Source: Streptomyces sp. CB02923
GTDB taxonomy: Bacteria > Actinomycetota > Actinomycetes > Streptomycetales > Streptomycetaceae
NCBI RefSeq assembly: GCF_001905005.1
Contig: NZ_LWKZ01000016.1
Location: 1 to 45,681, forward strand
Direction of reading: 5' to 3'
DNA length: 45,681 nucleotides
Below the pieces are notes generated by a model that was given only the letters and a program-made list of their open reading frames with translations, searched no databases and was not told the origin of the DNA. Both the position numbers and the translations under genes were made by a program. Of this stretch, positions 7,703 through 16,107 are shown piece after piece; within the stretch, counting starts at the first letter, position 1; each line of letters starts with the position of its first letter.

Positions 7703-7795
7703 TCCAGCGGATGTTGGCCGGGATGCGCAAGGGGGTGGGCCCGGACGGAGAACCGTACGGCGACATGCGTGCGCTCCGCGGTTACCCTCACCGGC

Positions 7796-9043
7796 ATGCC
7801 GGACGCCGCAGCGCACGCCAGCTCCTCCGCATCCAGCTCCTCCGCATCCAGCACCACACCGCCCGCTGCCGTTCCGCCCGTGTACGTCGTCGGGGGCGGG
7901 CCGGGCGGACTCGCCACCGCCGCCGTACTGGGCGCCTACGGCATCCGCGCCGTCGTCCTCGAAAAGGCCGACGCGGTGGGCGCCTCCTGGCGGGGCCACT
8001 ACGACCGGCTGCGGCTGCACACCACGCGCCGCCTCTCCGGCCTGCCGGGCCTGGCGATACCGCGCGCGTACGGGCGGTGGGTCGGGCGTGACGACGTGGT
8101 GCGCTACCTGGAGCAGTACGCCGAGCACCACCACCTTGAGGTCGCCACGGGGGTCGAGGTGCGGCGCGTCGACCGCGCGGCGGACGGCGGGTGGGTCCTG
8201 CACGCGAACGGCGGGCGCAAACCGGCCGCCCGCACGGTCGTGATCGCCACCGGCTACAACCACACCCCGTACCTCCCCGACTGGCCCGGCCGCGACAGCT
8301 ACCCCGGCGAACTGCTGCACGCCGGCGCCTACCGCAACGCCCGCCCCTACCAGGGCAAGGACGTCCTGGTCGTCGGCACCGGCAACACCGGGGCCGAGAT
8401 CGCGGCCGACCTGGCGGCGGGCGGCGCGGCACGGGTACGGCTGGCGGTCCGCACCGCCCCGCACATCGTGCGCCGCTCGACGGCGGGCTGGCCCGCCCAG
8501 GCGACGGGCATCCTCGTACGCCGTCTGCCGCCGCGCCTGGTGGACCGGGCGGCCCACGTGATGCGCCGCCTCTCCGTGCCGGACCTGGCGGCGCACGGGC
8601 TGCCGATGCCGGACACCGGGCTGTACAGCCGGGTCCTGGAAGGGGCGATCCCGGTCCAGGACGTGGGGCTGATCGACGCCGTACGGAGCGGAGCGGTGCG
8701 GCCGGTGGCGGCGGTGGTCTCCTTCGACGGCGGCGTGGTGCGGCTCGCGGACGGTGACGCGATCGAGCCGGAGGCCGTCATCGCCGCCACCGGTTACCGG
8801 CGCGGCCTGGACGGCCTCGTCGGACACCTCGGCCTCCTCGACGCCCGTGGCCGCCCGCGCGTCCACGGCCCCCGCACGCTGCCGTCCGCACCGGGGCTGC
8901 ACTTCACGGGCTATACGAACCCGATCAGCGGCATGTTCCGCGAACTGGCACTGGACGCACGCCGCATCGCCCGCGCCATCGCCACCGCCGCACCCCCGCT
9001 CGCCCCACCCGAACCATCCACACCGTCCGCCCGAAAGGTTTGA
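7796..9043 (+). CDS. FMO-like flavin-dependent monooxygenase / NAD(P)-binding oxidoreductase
   Basis: The protein has 415 residues. After a Ser/Ala-rich leader (about residues 1-26) comes the FAD motif VYVVGGGPGGLATAAVLGAYG, then ASWRGHYDRLRLHT, the NADPH motif VLVVGTGNTGAEIAADLA, the ATGY segments (VIATGYNHTPYLPDWPG, IAATGYRRGLDG) and the C-terminal FTGYTNPISGMFRELA. This is the layout of YUCCA/FMO-type enzymes that insert oxygen at N, S or ketone carbons (Baeyer-Villiger or N-hydroxylation). ATG 7796 is the start nearest the family N-terminus; a longer frame runs into the repeat array. With operator A upstream, the gene probably starts the oxidative step of the catabolic island. The substrate is unknown. 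Confidence 0.9.
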   Translation: MPDAAAHASSSASSSSASSTTPPAAVPPVYVVGGGPGGLATAAVLGAYGIRAVVLEKADAVGASWRGHYDRLRLHTTRRLSGLPGLAIPRAYGRWVGRDDVVRYLEQYAEHHHLEVATGVEVRRVDRAADGGWVLHANGGRKPAARTVVIATGYNHTPYLPDWPGRDSYPGELLHAGAYRNARPYQGKDVLVVGTGNTGAEIAADLAAGGAARVRLAVRTAPHIVRRSTAGWPAQATGILVRRLPPRLVDRAAHVMRRLSVPDLAAHGLPMPDTGLYSRVLEGAIPVQDVGLIDAVRSGAVRPVAAVVSFDGGVVRLADGDAIEPEAVIAATGYRRGLDGLVGHLGLLDARGRPRVHGPRTLPSAPGLHFTGYTNPISGMFRELALDARRIARAIATAAPPLAPPEPSTPSARKV

Positions 9044-9058
9044 CGGTCGCGGGCATTC

Positions 9059-9073
9059 CTGACGAGCCGTCAG
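9059..9073. promoter_or_regulatory. Palindromic operator B (CTGACG-AGC-CGTCAG)
   Basis: Perfect 6-bp arms with a 3-bp spacer, in the 93-bp gap between the FMO gene and the acyl-CoA synthetase gene. The neighbouring site C is centred 25 bp away, so two dimers could bind on nearly the same DNA face. Confidence 0.75.
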
Positions 9074-9083
9074 TTCGCTTAAC

Positions 9084-9098
9084 CTGACAGTGCGTCAG
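9084..9098. promoter_or_regulatory. Palindromic operator C (CTGACA-GTG-CGTCAG)
   Basis: Same 15-bp pattern with one arm mismatch, 38 bp before the synthetase start at 9137. Its position over the likely core promoter suggests repression. Confidence 0.65.
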
Positions 9099-9136
9099 TT
9101 GAATCGGCAGCCGTCATACGGGAGCGGGCGTCAGCG

Positions 9137-11578
9137 ATGCTTGGATCGACTCACGGCACCCTCACCACTCACTCCGGCCCGGCTCGCGCAGTGGCCTGCG
9201 GGCAGACACCACCGCGAACCGTCCACGGCACGGCCCCACCGCACACCCCCGGGCCACACGCCCCCGGGCCACAGCCAGGCCACGCGCAGCCAGGCGGGTC
9301 GCAGGCAGATGGCTCGCAGACGGGCGGGTCGCAGGTGGGCGGGTCGCAGGCGGGCGGGCCGCAGGCGGGCGGGTCGCAGGCAGCCGGGTCGCAGGCGGGC
9401 GGGCCTTACGCCGGGGACGGCTCGTGGGCCGGGTCCGGGTCCGGGTCCGGCGGCGCGGTGGCCGACCTGGACGTCAGCGGGCGCCCGCTGTACGCCCCCG
9501 TCCCCGACCTGGACCGTTTCTTCCGGCCCGCGTCGGTGGCGGTCGTCGGCGCCTCCGACAGCGAGGGCCGCCCGAACGCCGGCATCACCCGGCAGCTCAT
9601 GGCGTGGGCCGAACGCGTCGGTGCCCGTCTGCACCCGGTCAACCCGGGCCGTAGCCACGTCTTCGGCCTGCCCTGTCTCACCTCCGTCTCCGACCTGCCC
9701 GAGCAGGTCGATCTCGCCGTACTGCTGGTCGCGGACCCGGTACCGGTCATCGAGGAACTGGCCGACGCCAAGGTCAGGTTCGCGGTGGCCTTCGCCTCCG
9801 GCTTCGCCGAGACCGGGGCGGCGGGCGCGGCCGCCCAGGACCGGCTCGCCGAGGCCGTGGCCCGTACCGGCATCCGGCTGCTCGGCCCGAACACCAACCT
9901 CAACGCCTTCGCGTCGTTCCGCGAGGACCTGGACGGCCCCGCCATCGCCCTGATCACACAGTCAGGCCACCAGGGCCGCCCGGTCTTCTCCCTCCAGGAA
10001 CTGGGCATCCGGCTCTCGCACTGGGCCCCGACCGGCAACGAAGCCGATCTGGAGACCGCCGACTTCCTCTCCTACTTCGCCTCCCGTCCCGAGGTCGGGG
10101 CCATCGCCGCGTACATCGAAGGGTTCAAGGACGGCCGCAGCTTCCTGCTCGCCGCCGACCGGGCGGCCCGCAACAAGGTCCCGGTCGTCGCCGTCAAGGT
10201 CGGCCGCACCGAGGCCGGGGCCCGTACGGCCGCCTCCCACACCGGCAAACTGACCGGTGCCGACGCGGTGGTGGACGCGGCCATGCGGCAGTTCGGGGTG
10301 ATCCGGGTGGACGGGCTGGACGAGCTCCAGGACACCGCGGCCCTGCTCGCCCGCGCCCGCACACCGGCGGCCGACGGCGTCGCCGTCTATTCGATATCCG
10401 GGGGCACCGGCGCCCACTTCGCGGACCTGGCGACGGCGGCCGGGCTGCGGCTGCCCGCACTGGACCGCGCCAAGCAGGACGAGCTGCACCAGTGGATCCC
10501 GGACTATCTCAGCGTCGCCAACCCGGTGGACAGCGGCGGGCATCCGGTCGGTGACCGGCGCGGCCGCAAGATCATCGACGCTCTGCTCGCCGACCCGTCC
10601 ATCGGCGTACTGATCTGCCCGATCACCGGCCCGTTCCCGCCGATGAGCGACAAGCTGGCGCAGGACCTCGTGGACGCGGCGGAACGAACCGACAAGCTGG
10701 TGTGCGTCGTCTGGGGCTCGCCGGTCGGCACCGAGGACGCCTACCGGCACACCCTCCTCGGCTCCCGGCGCGTGGCGACCTTCCGCACGTTCGCCAACTG
10801 TGTGACGGCCGTCCGCGCCCACCTCGCCCACCACCGCTTCACCGCCGCCTACCGCTCCCCCTTCGACGACGCCCCGCGCACCCCCTCCCCGTCCGCACGC
10901 AAGGCACAGGAGCTGATACGCCCAGGCCAGCAGCTCAGCGAGCACGCCGCGAAGCAGCTGCTGCGCACATACGGCATCAGGGTGCCGCGCGAGCAGCTCG
11001 TCACCAGCGCGGCGGCGGCCGTGCGCGCCGCGAGCCTGGTCGGCTACCCCGTCGTCATGAAGGCGTCCGCGCCGCAGCTCACGCACAAGACGGAGCTGGG
11101 GCTCGTCAGGACCGGGCTGACCTCCGCCAGCCAGGTCCGGGACACCTACCGGGAGCTGGCCGACATCGCCCGCTACGAGAACATCGAGCTGGACGGCGTG
11201 CTCGTCTGCCAGATGGTCGAGCGGGGGGTGGAGATGGTCGTGGGCGTCACCCCGGACAGCCTCTTCGGGCCGACCGTGACCGTCGGGCTGGGCGGGGTGC
11301 TCGTCGAGGTCCTGCGGGACACCGCCGTCGGCGTCCCGCCCTTCGGCGAGGACCGGGCGCGCGCGATGCTCGGCGAGCTGCGCGGGCACGCCCTGCTGGA
11401 CGGTGTACGGGGAGGGCCGCCGGCCGATGTGGACGCGCTCGTCGAGGTCGTGCTGCGCGTCCAGCGGATGGCGGTGGACCTGAGCGGCGAACTGGCCGAA
11501 CTGGACATCAACCCGCTGATGGTGCTGCCGCGCGGACAGGGCGCCGTCGCGCTCGACGCACTCGCCGTCTGCCACTGA
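9137..11578 (+). CDS. ADP-forming acyl-CoA synthetase (fused alpha and beta domains)
   Basis: The protein has 813 residues. Domain order: a low-complexity leader (1-120), a CoA-binding Rossmann domain (FFRPASVAVVGASDSEGRPN), succinyl-CoA-ligase-like domains, and a C-terminal ATP-grasp domain (SEHAAKQLLRTYGIRVPRE... VMKASAPQLTHKTELGLV... ELDINPLMVLP). The phosphorylated His is in ARTAASHTGKLTGAD. It activates a carboxylic acid to its CoA thioester with ATP, giving ADP and phosphate. The leader contains eight pentapeptide units of GGSQA type (9293-9412) and is not part of the family; a GGAG at 9121-9124 is 12 bases from ATG 9137, so a later start cannot be excluded. Operators B and C lie just upstream; the hydratase gene follows. 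Confidence 0.9.
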   Translation: MLGSTHGTLTTHSGPARAVACGQTPPRTVHGTAPPHTPGPHAPGPQPGHAQPGGSQADGSQTGGSQVGGSQAGGPQAGGSQAAGSQAGGPYAGDGSWAGSGSGSGGAVADLDVSGRPLYAPVPDLDRFFRPASVAVVGASDSEGRPNAGITRQLMAWAERVGARLHPVNPGRSHVFGLPCLTSVSDLPEQVDLAVLLVADPVPVIEELADAKVRFAVAFASGFAETGAAGAAAQDRLAEAVARTGIRLLGPNTNLNAFASFREDLDGPAIALITQSGHQGRPVFSLQELGIRLSHWAPTGNEADLETADFLSYFASRPEVGAIAAYIEGFKDGRSFLLAADRAARNKVPVVAVKVGRTEAGARTAASHTGKLTGADAVVDAAMRQFGVIRVDGLDELQDTAALLARARTPAADGVAVYSISGGTGAHFADLATAAGLRLPALDRAKQDELHQWIPDYLSVANPVDSGGHPVGDRRGRKIIDALLADPSIGVLICPITGPFPPMSDKLAQDLVDAAERTDKLVCVVWGSPVGTEDAYRHTLLGSRRVATFRTFANCVTAVRAHLAHHRFTAAYRSPFDDAPRTPSPSARKAQELIRPGQQLSEHAAKQLLRTYGIRVPREQLVTSAAAAVRAASLVGYPVVMKASAPQLTHKTELGLVRTGLTSASQVRDTYRELADIARYENIELDGVLVCQMVERGVEMVVGVTPDSLFGPTVTVGLGGVLVEVLRDTAVGVPPFGEDRARAMLGELRGHALLDGVRGGPPADVDALVEVVLRVQRMAVDLSGELAELDINPLMVLPRGQGAVALDALAVCH
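9293..9412 (+). repeat. In-frame 15-bp tandem repeat coding GGSQA-type pentapeptides (8 units)
   Basis: Eight 15-bp units lie in the leader of the synthetase gene and read GGSQA, DGSQT, GGSQV, GGSQA, GGPQA, GGSQA, AGSQA, GGPYA. They keep the frame and sit before the first conserved domain. Confidence 0.9.
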
Positions 11579-11795
11579 CCGGGCGGACGGTGCATTGGAC
11601 GGCCCAGCGGACAGCCGTGGGGCCTGCCGAGTGGCCGGCCGGGCCGTCGGCCAAGGCGTCGGTCGAGGTGTCGGCCAAGTCGTCGGCCGCACAGCCGACC
11701 GTACGACCGACCGCACGGTCAACCACGCACACGCCCACGCCCACGCCACCGCCCACGCCCATGCCCGCGAACTCGCAGCTTGGAGCCGCTTCGTC

Positions 11796-12752
11796 ATGAC
11801 GTCCACCCCCGTTTCCCCCGAACCCGGGCCCGCTGACTCATTGATACTCCACACCACTGACAACGCCGTGCTGTGGATCACCCTCAACCGCCCCGCCGCC
11901 CTCAACGCCTTGACCTGGGACCAGCGCGAACGCGTCATCACGCTGCTCTCCGACGCCTCCGCCGACCCGGCCGTACGGGCCGTCGTCCTCACCGCCACGG
12001 GCAAAGGTTTCTGCGCGGGGGCCGACCTGCGCGGCGGACCGGGAGGCGAGGGCGGGAAGCCGGAGACCAGCGGCGGAGAGGCCAAAACACAGACGCCCGA
12101 ACGCGCTGCGGGCAACGTGCCCCGGGCCGCAGGCGACGAGGCACGGGCAGCGGGCGACGAGGCACGTACAGCAGGCGACGAGGCACGTACAGCGGGCGAC
12201 GTCGCCCGGATGATCCGGCGCGGCGCCCAGCGTCTCATCACCGCTGTCCTGGACTGCGAGAAACCGGTCCTCGCCGCCGTCAACGGCACCGCAGCCGGTC
12301 TCGGCGCGCACCTCGCCCTCGCCTGCGACCTGGTGGTGGCGGCCGAGTCCGCCACGTTCATCGAGGTGTTCGTGCGCCGCGGCCTCGTGCCGGACGGCGG
12401 CGGCGCGTACCTGCTGCCGCGGCTCGTCGGCCCGCAGCGCGCGAAGGAGCTGCTGTTCTTCGGCGACGCCGTGACGGCGTCCGACGCCGAACGGATGGGG
12501 CTGATCAACCGGGTGGTCCCCGACGCCGGTCTGGAGAAGGCCGCACGGGACTGGGCAGAGCGGCTGGCCACCGGCCCGACCCGGGCGCTCGCCCTCACCA
12601 AGCAGCTGGTCAACGCCTCGCTGGACAGCGACCGCGGCACGGCGTTCGCCGCCGAGGCGGCGGCCCAGGAGATCAACATGACGACGGCGGACGCACGGGA
12701 GGGCGTCGCGTCCTTCGTCGAGCGCCGACGCCCCACGTACAGGGGGCGATGA
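11796..12752 (+). CDS. Enoyl-CoA hydratase/isomerase family protein
   Basis: The protein has 318 residues, about 60 more than usual. The crotonase fold is clear: ITLNRPAALNALTWDQRE, the first oxyanion-hole segment TGKGFCAGADLRGG, then KPVLAAVNGTAAGLGAHLALACDLVVAAESA and the second active-site region FIEVFVRRGLVPDGGGAYLLPRLVG, in which Glu (FIEVF) and Asp (PDGGG) stand in usual positions. It hydrates 2-enoyl-CoA in beta-oxidation-like pathways. An insertion after GADLRGG contains four 7-residue units of AAGDEAR type (12126-12209). ATG 11796 has GGAG 10 bases upstream. The 217-bp gap before it holds CACGCC-type simple repeats and no gene. Confidence 0.92.
   Translation: MTSTPVSPEPGPADSLILHTTDNAVLWITLNRPAALNALTWDQRERVITLLSDASADPAVRAVVLTATGKGFCAGADLRGGPGGEGGKPETSGGEAKTQTPERAAGNVPRAAGDEARAAGDEARTAGDEARTAGDVARMIRRGAQRLITAVLDCEKPVLAAVNGTAAGLGAHLALACDLVVAAESATFIEVFVRRGLVPDGGGAYLLPRLVGPQRAKELLFFGDAVTASDAERMGLINRVVPDAGLEKAARDWAERLATGPTRALALTKQLVNASLDSDRGTAFAAEAAAQEINMTTADAREGVASFVERRRPTYRGR
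12126..12209 (+). repeat. In-frame 21-bp tandem repeat (4 units) in the hydratase gene
   Basis: Four 21-bp units code AAGDEAR, AAGDEAR, TAGDEAR and TAGDVAR. They fall in the surface loop after the first oxyanion-hole motif, where crotonases tolerate length variation. Confidence 0.9.
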
Positions 12753-12824
12753 GGCCCGGCCGCGCACTCCCCCCGCTCTCCCGCTCCCTTCCCCCTACCC
12801 CCTTCGCCTCCCCACCCTTCAAAA

Positions 12825-12839
12825 CTGACGGAGCATCAG
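12825..12839. promoter_or_regulatory. Palindromic operator D (CTGACG-GAG-CATCAG)
   Basis: One-mismatch copy of the 15-bp motif, immediately before the ribosome binding site (GGAGG, 12847-12851) of the flavin reductase gene. A protein bound here would block both initiation of transcription and the leader. Confidence 0.7.
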
Positions 12840-12855
12840 GTTCAATGGAGGCATG

Positions 12856-13527
12856 ATGGGACACGCCGGTATGGCAGCCACCGCGGTGCGCTATCTGCGT
12901 TCGGTCGGCGCGCCGACCTCCACCACAGCCGCCGCAGCCGCCGCCACGGCACAGCCCCCCGCCCGCGCCGCCGAGCCGCCGCGCCCCGCCCTCCGAGCCG
13001 TACGGGAGGACGAGCGCGCGCCGCTGGACCCGGCCGCCTTCCGCGCCGTGCTCGGCCACTTCGCCAGCGGCGTCACGGTCGTCACCGCGCCCGCCCCCTG
13101 CGCGGCCGGTGCCCCCGGGGACGGTCCGGCGGGCTTCGCCTGCCAGTCGTTCGCGTCGTTGTCCCTCGATCCGCCGCTGGTCACGTTCATGGTGGCCCGT
13201 ACGTCCACGACCTGGCCCCGGATCGCCCGCGCCGGCGTCTTCTGCGTCAACATCCTGGGCGCGGACCAGGAGGACCTGTGCCGCGCCTTCGCGGTCAGCG
13301 GCGCCGACAAGTTCGCGGGAGTCGTCCACACACCCGCCCCCGTCACCGGCTCGCCACGCCTGGCGGGCGCCCCCGCCTGGGTCGACTGCACGATCCAGGC
13401 CGTGCACACCGGAGGCGACCACCTCATCGTCGTGGGCCGGGTCGCCGCCCTCGGCACGGACCCGGCAGCCGCCGGGCCCGGCCCGCTCCTCTTCCACCGG
13501 GGCGCCTTCGGCCGCTTCAGCACGTAG
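12856..13527 (+). CDS. Flavin reductase-like domain protein (two-component monooxygenase reductase)
   Basis: The protein has about 223 residues. A disordered Ala/Pro-rich leader (to about residue 50) precedes the split-barrel FMN domain: FRAVLGHFASGVTVVTA, GFACQSFASLSLDPPLVTFMV, SRTWPRIARAGVFCVNIL-like segment and GGDHLIVVGRVAAL. Such reductases supply reduced FMN or FAD to a partner oxygenase (as HsaB does for HsaA). GGAGG at 12847-12851 allows ATG 12853, ATG 12856 or a later ATG at 12871; 12856 gives the better spacing. It follows operator D and is convergent with the alcohol dehydrogenase gene, 13 bp away. Its oxygenase partner is not obvious; the FMO at 7.8 kb uses its own NADPH site. Confidence 0.85.
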   Translation: MGHAGMAATAVRYLRSVGAPTSTTAAAAAATAQPPARAAEPPRPALRAVREDERAPLDPAAFRAVLGHFASGVTVVTAPAPCAAGAPGDGPAGFACQSFASLSLDPPLVTFMVARTSTTWPRIARAGVFCVNILGADQEDLCRAFAVSGADKFAGVVHTPAPVTGSPRLAGAPAWVDCTIQAVHTGGDHLIVVGRVAALGTDPAAAGPGPLLFHRGAFGRFST

Positions 13528-13540
13528 GACGGCCCGCGGC

Positions 13541-14608
13541 TCAGAACGTCAGCACCCCGCGCGCCACCCGCCCCCGCCGCATGTCCTCCACCGCCTTCGC
13601 GAAGTCCTCCACCGCGTACGTCCTGGTCACCAGCTCGTCCAGGAGGAGGCGGCCCTCCTCGTAGAGCCTCGCGTACCGCGCGATGTCGCGCTGCGGGCGG
13701 GAAGAGCCGTAACGGCAGCCCAGGATGGACTTGTCCAGGTACATCGACGCGACCAGGAACGACGCCTCGGCGGCGGCCGGGGGCACGCCCAGCAGGACCG
13801 CCTGGCCGTGCCGGCCCAGGAGGTCCACGGCCTGCCGGATCAGCTCCGTACGGCCCACGCACTCGAAGGTGTGGTCGGCGCCGGACGGCAGGATGCCGCG
13901 GACGGCCTCGACGGTGTCCGGCACCGCCGACGCGTCGACGAAGTGCGTGGCCCCGAAGCGCCGTGCCGCCACCTCCTTCGCCGGGTTGACGTCCACGGCG
14001 ACGATCACCGAGGCACCGGCCAGCCGGCCGCCCTGCAGCACGTTCAGCCCGATGCCGCCCGTGCCGAGGACCACCACCGAGTCTCCCTGCTCCACCCGCG
14101 CGCGGTTCAGGACGGCGCCGACCCCGGTCAGCACGCCGCACCCGATCAGCGCCGCCGACGTCAGCGGTATCTCCGGGGAGATCCGCACCGCCTGTACGGC
14201 TTTGACGACGGTGCGCTCCGCGAAGGCCGAGTTGGACGCGAAGCTGTACACCTCCCTGCCACCGTGCCGGAACGGCTTCCCTGGCATCCCGATCGACGCA
14301 CGGCACATCGTCGGCCGCCCGCGGTCGCACTCCGCGCACGTACCGCAGTTGGCCAGCGTGGACAGCGCGACATGATCCCCTGCCGCTACATGACCGACCC
14401 CGCCCCCCACCTCCTCGACCACACCCGCGCCCTCATGCCCCAGCACCACTGGCACCGGATAAGGAATCGTCCCATCGACCACTGACACATCGCTGTGGCA
14501 CAGCCCCGCCGCCCGGATACCGACCAGCACCTCCCCCGGCCCAGGCGCCCGCACCTCCAGGTCGTCCACGATCCGCGGCCGCCCACCGTCGAAAATGACG
14601 CCTCTCAT
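13541..14608 (-). CDS. Zn-dependent alcohol dehydrogenase (class III-like, MDR superfamily)
   Basis: The protein has 355 residues. Catalytic zinc ligands are visible (GLCHSDVSV with Cys and His, GHEGAGVVEEVG with the His-Glu pair), and a structural zinc lobe (NCGTCAECDRGRPTMC). The Rossmann motif is VVVLGTGGIGLNVLQGG. It oxidises an alcohol, or a hydroxylated pathway intermediate, with NAD(P)+. ATG 14608 is chosen over the two GTG codons just before it because GGGAG is 5 bases upstream. Its start region (ribosome site plus first codons) is the last of three tandem 38-bp copies, and the start overlaps the stop of a mini-ORF. It is the last gene of the SDR-acyl-CoA dehydrogenase-ADH run. Confidence 0.93.
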   Translation of the reverse strand: MRGVIFDGGRPRIVDDLEVRAPGPGEVLVGIRAAGLCHSDVSVVDGTIPYPVPVVLGHEGAGVVEEVGGGVGHVAAGDHVALSTLANCGTCAECDRGRPTMCRASIGMPGKPFRHGGREVYSFASNSAFAERTVVKAVQAVRISPEIPLTSAALIGCGVLTGVGAVLNRARVEQGDSVVVLGTGGIGLNVLQGGRLAGASVIVAVDVNPAKEVAARRFGATHFVDASAVPDTVEAVRGILPSGADHTFECVGRTELIRQAVDLLGRHGQAVLLGVPPAAAEASFLVASMYLDKSILGCRYGSSRPQRDIARYARLYEEGRLLLDELVTRTYAVEDFAKAVEDMRRGRVARGVLTF

Positions 14609-14646
14609 CACCACTCCCGCCCGCCGTCGAAGATGACCTCTCTCAT
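14608..14646 (-). other. Mini-ORF 2 (12 codons), copy of the ADH N-terminus
   Basis: ATG 14646 begins MREVIFDGGREW; its TGA overlaps the alcohol dehydrogenase ATG by one base (TGATG). It is the second link in a chain of stop/start overlaps from the acyl-CoA dehydrogenase to the ADH. Confidence 0.55.
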
Positions 14647-14684
14647 CGCCGCTCCCGCCCTCCGCCGAAGACGACCTCTCTCAT
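14643..14684 (-). other. Mini-ORF 1 (13 codons), copy of the ADH N-terminus
   Basis: ATG 14684 overlaps the TGA stop of the acyl-CoA dehydrogenase gene by one base. The peptide reads MREVVFGGGRERR, and its TGA (14643-14645) overlaps the next mini-ORF start as ATGA. It has its own GGGAG upstream. Whether it is translated as a peptide or only couples translation is inference. Confidence 0.55.
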
Positions 14685-15859
14685 CACCGCTCCCGCCCCC
14701 CTCCGAGGCCGAGCACGCGCCCGGCAATGATCGTGCGCTGGATCTCGTCCGAACCCCCGTAGACCGTGTCGGCCCGGCTGAAGAGGAAACGCCGCTGCTC
14801 AGCGTCGAGTTCGTACGCGGCGTCCGCCGTCCACGCGCCCGGCCCGCACGCCGCGCCCGCCCCCCGTACGTGCATCGCCAGCTCTCCCAACCGCTGGTGC
14901 CAGCCGGACCACAGCAGCTTCGCCACACTGGGCGCGCCCGCGTCACCGGCCGCCGGTCCGAGCGTGCGCAGCGCGTTCCACCGCATCACCCTCAGCTCGG
15001 CCCACTGCCGTACGATCCGGTCCCGCAGGACGGGATCGCGCGCCGCGCCCGTACGCACCGCCTCGGCGACGACCTGGCTCAACTCGGCGCCGAAAGTCAC
15101 CTGCTGGGTAAGCGTGGAAACCCCCCGCTCCAGCTCCAGCAGCCCCATCGCCACCCGCCACCCGGCGCCGGGCCCGCCCACCACATCCCCGGCCCGCGCC
15201 ACCGCCCCGTCGAAGTACACCTCGTTGAACTCGGCCGTCCCCGTCAGCTGCCGGATCGGCCGCACCTCGATACGCCCCGGCTGGTCCATCGGCACCAGCA
15301 GGAAGGACAGCCCCCGGTGCCGCCGCTCGCCCGGATCGGTCCTGGCGAGCACGAAGCACCAGTCGGCCTCCCGCGCGAGCGAGGTCCAGATCTTCTGCCC
15401 GCTGATGCGGTACGTGTCCCCGTCCCGCACGGCCGCCGTACGGACCGCCGCCAGGTCCGAGCCCGCGCCGGGCTCGCTGTAGCCCTGACACCACAGTTCC
15501 TCGCCGCGCGCGACGGGCGGCAGGAAACGTTTCCGCTGCGCGGCGTCCCCGTAAGCGATCAGCGTCGGCGCCAGCAGCTGCTCCCCGATGTGCCCCACCC
15601 GCTCCGGCGCACGCGCCGCGGCGTACTCCTCCGCCCACACGACCTGCTGCGTCAGCGTGGCCGCCCGGTTCCCGTACGAGCCGTACGCACGGTCCCACCC
15701 GATCCCGACCCACCCACCCCGCCCCAACTCCCGCTCCCAGGCCCGCCGTACAGCAACATCGTCACGCCCGGAAAGCCACTCCCCACTCAGATGCTCCGCC
15801 AGCCAGCGACGCACCTCCCCCCGAAACACCCCGTCTTCGACACCGACCGAAAAATCCAC
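14684..15859 (-). CDS. Acyl-CoA dehydrogenase (FadE type)
   Basis: The protein has 391 residues. It shows the full acyl-CoA dehydrogenase pattern: N-terminal helical domain (DFSVGVEDGVFRGEVRRWL), the FAD-binding signature YSEPGAGSDLAAVRT, GQKIWTSLAREADWC, and the C-terminal GGSDEIQRTIIAGRVLGLGG. It introduces a 2,3 double bond into an acyl-CoA, passing electrons to FAD. GTG 15859 is chosen because GGGAGG lies 6 bases upstream and the family N-terminus begins there; a frame extension to 15892 has no such site. Its stop overlaps the first mini-ORF. A 250-bp gap to the SDR gene upstream contains two imperfect copies of a 50-60 bp sequence. Confidence 0.92.
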   Translation of the reverse strand: MDFSVGVEDGVFRGEVRRWLAEHLSGEWLSGRDDVAVRRAWERELGRGGWVGIGWDRAYGSYGNRAATLTQQVVWAEEYAAARAPERVGHIGEQLLAPTLIAYGDAAQRKRFLPPVARGEELWCQGYSEPGAGSDLAAVRTAAVRDGDTYRISGQKIWTSLAREADWCFVLARTDPGERRHRGLSFLLVPMDQPGRIEVRPIRQLTGTAEFNEVYFDGAVARAGDVVGGPGAGWRVAMGLLELERGVSTLTQQVTFGAELSQVVAEAVRTGAARDPVLRDRIVRQWAELRVMRWNALRTLGPAAGDAGAPSVAKLLWSGWHQRLGELAMHVRGAGAACGPGAWTADAAYELDAEQRRFLFSRADTVYGGSDEIQRTIIAGRVLGLGGGRER

Positions 15860-15986
15860 CGCAAGCCTCCCACCGAGATCAGCCCCGACCACCTCTCCTC
15901 CCTCCCACCCACGGAAGGGGGCGGGCCGGAGCGGCCTGCCGCGCAGGCCCGTCCCCGAACCAGACAGCCCCGCGCAGCGGCCACCG

Positions 15987-16099
15987 CCCGCCGCAGGCGC
16001 AACGAACCCGCACCCGAAGGCGAACCGTCACCGCCAAACCGGCCAGGCCCGCCGCAGGCAAACCGCACCCGAGGGCGAACCGGAACCGCCAAACCGGCC
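15987..16099. repeat. Imperfect direct repeat of 52-58 bp between ACAD and SDR genes
   Basis: Copy 1 is 15987-16044 and copy 2 is 16048-16099; both start CCCGCCGCAGGC and end ACCGCCAAACCGGCC. Copy 2 lacks about 6 bp near its start. No gene is supported in this 248-bp gap. Confidence 0.8.
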
Positions 16100-16107
16100 C
16101 AGCGCCG

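Larger units (their letters stand above)
14585..14698 (-). repeat. 38-bp tandem triplication of a translation-start module
   Basis: Three copies (14661-14698, 14623-14660, 14585-14622) each contain GGGCGGGAG, a GATGAGA start and codons matching the first residues of the alcohol dehydrogenase (M-R-[EG]-V-[IV]-F-[DG]-G). The period is 38 bp, not a multiple of three, so each copy ends its predecessor's frame with TGA overlapping the next ATG. Confidence 0.92.

Noticed and set aside
5240..7766. Two long minus-strand frames opposite the antiporter gene
   Set aside because: They run through the hexamer and 15-bp arrays and give simple repeats; the plus strand has 12 membrane helices.
7480..7795. 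Open frames through the 15-bp array as an N-terminal extension of the FMO or a separate peptide
   Set aside because: They give only pentapeptide repeats; the FMO family starts near ATG 7796.
9962..12736. Very long open frame (924 residues) antisense to synthetase and hydratase
   Set aside because: Composed of Arg/Ala-rich shadow sequence opposite two genes with clear catalytic motifs.
14608..14946. 112-residue minus-strand frame ending in MREVIFDGGREW
   Set aside because: Its upstream part is an out-of-frame shadow of the acyl-CoA dehydrogenase; only the last 12 codons are meaningful, as mini-ORF 2.
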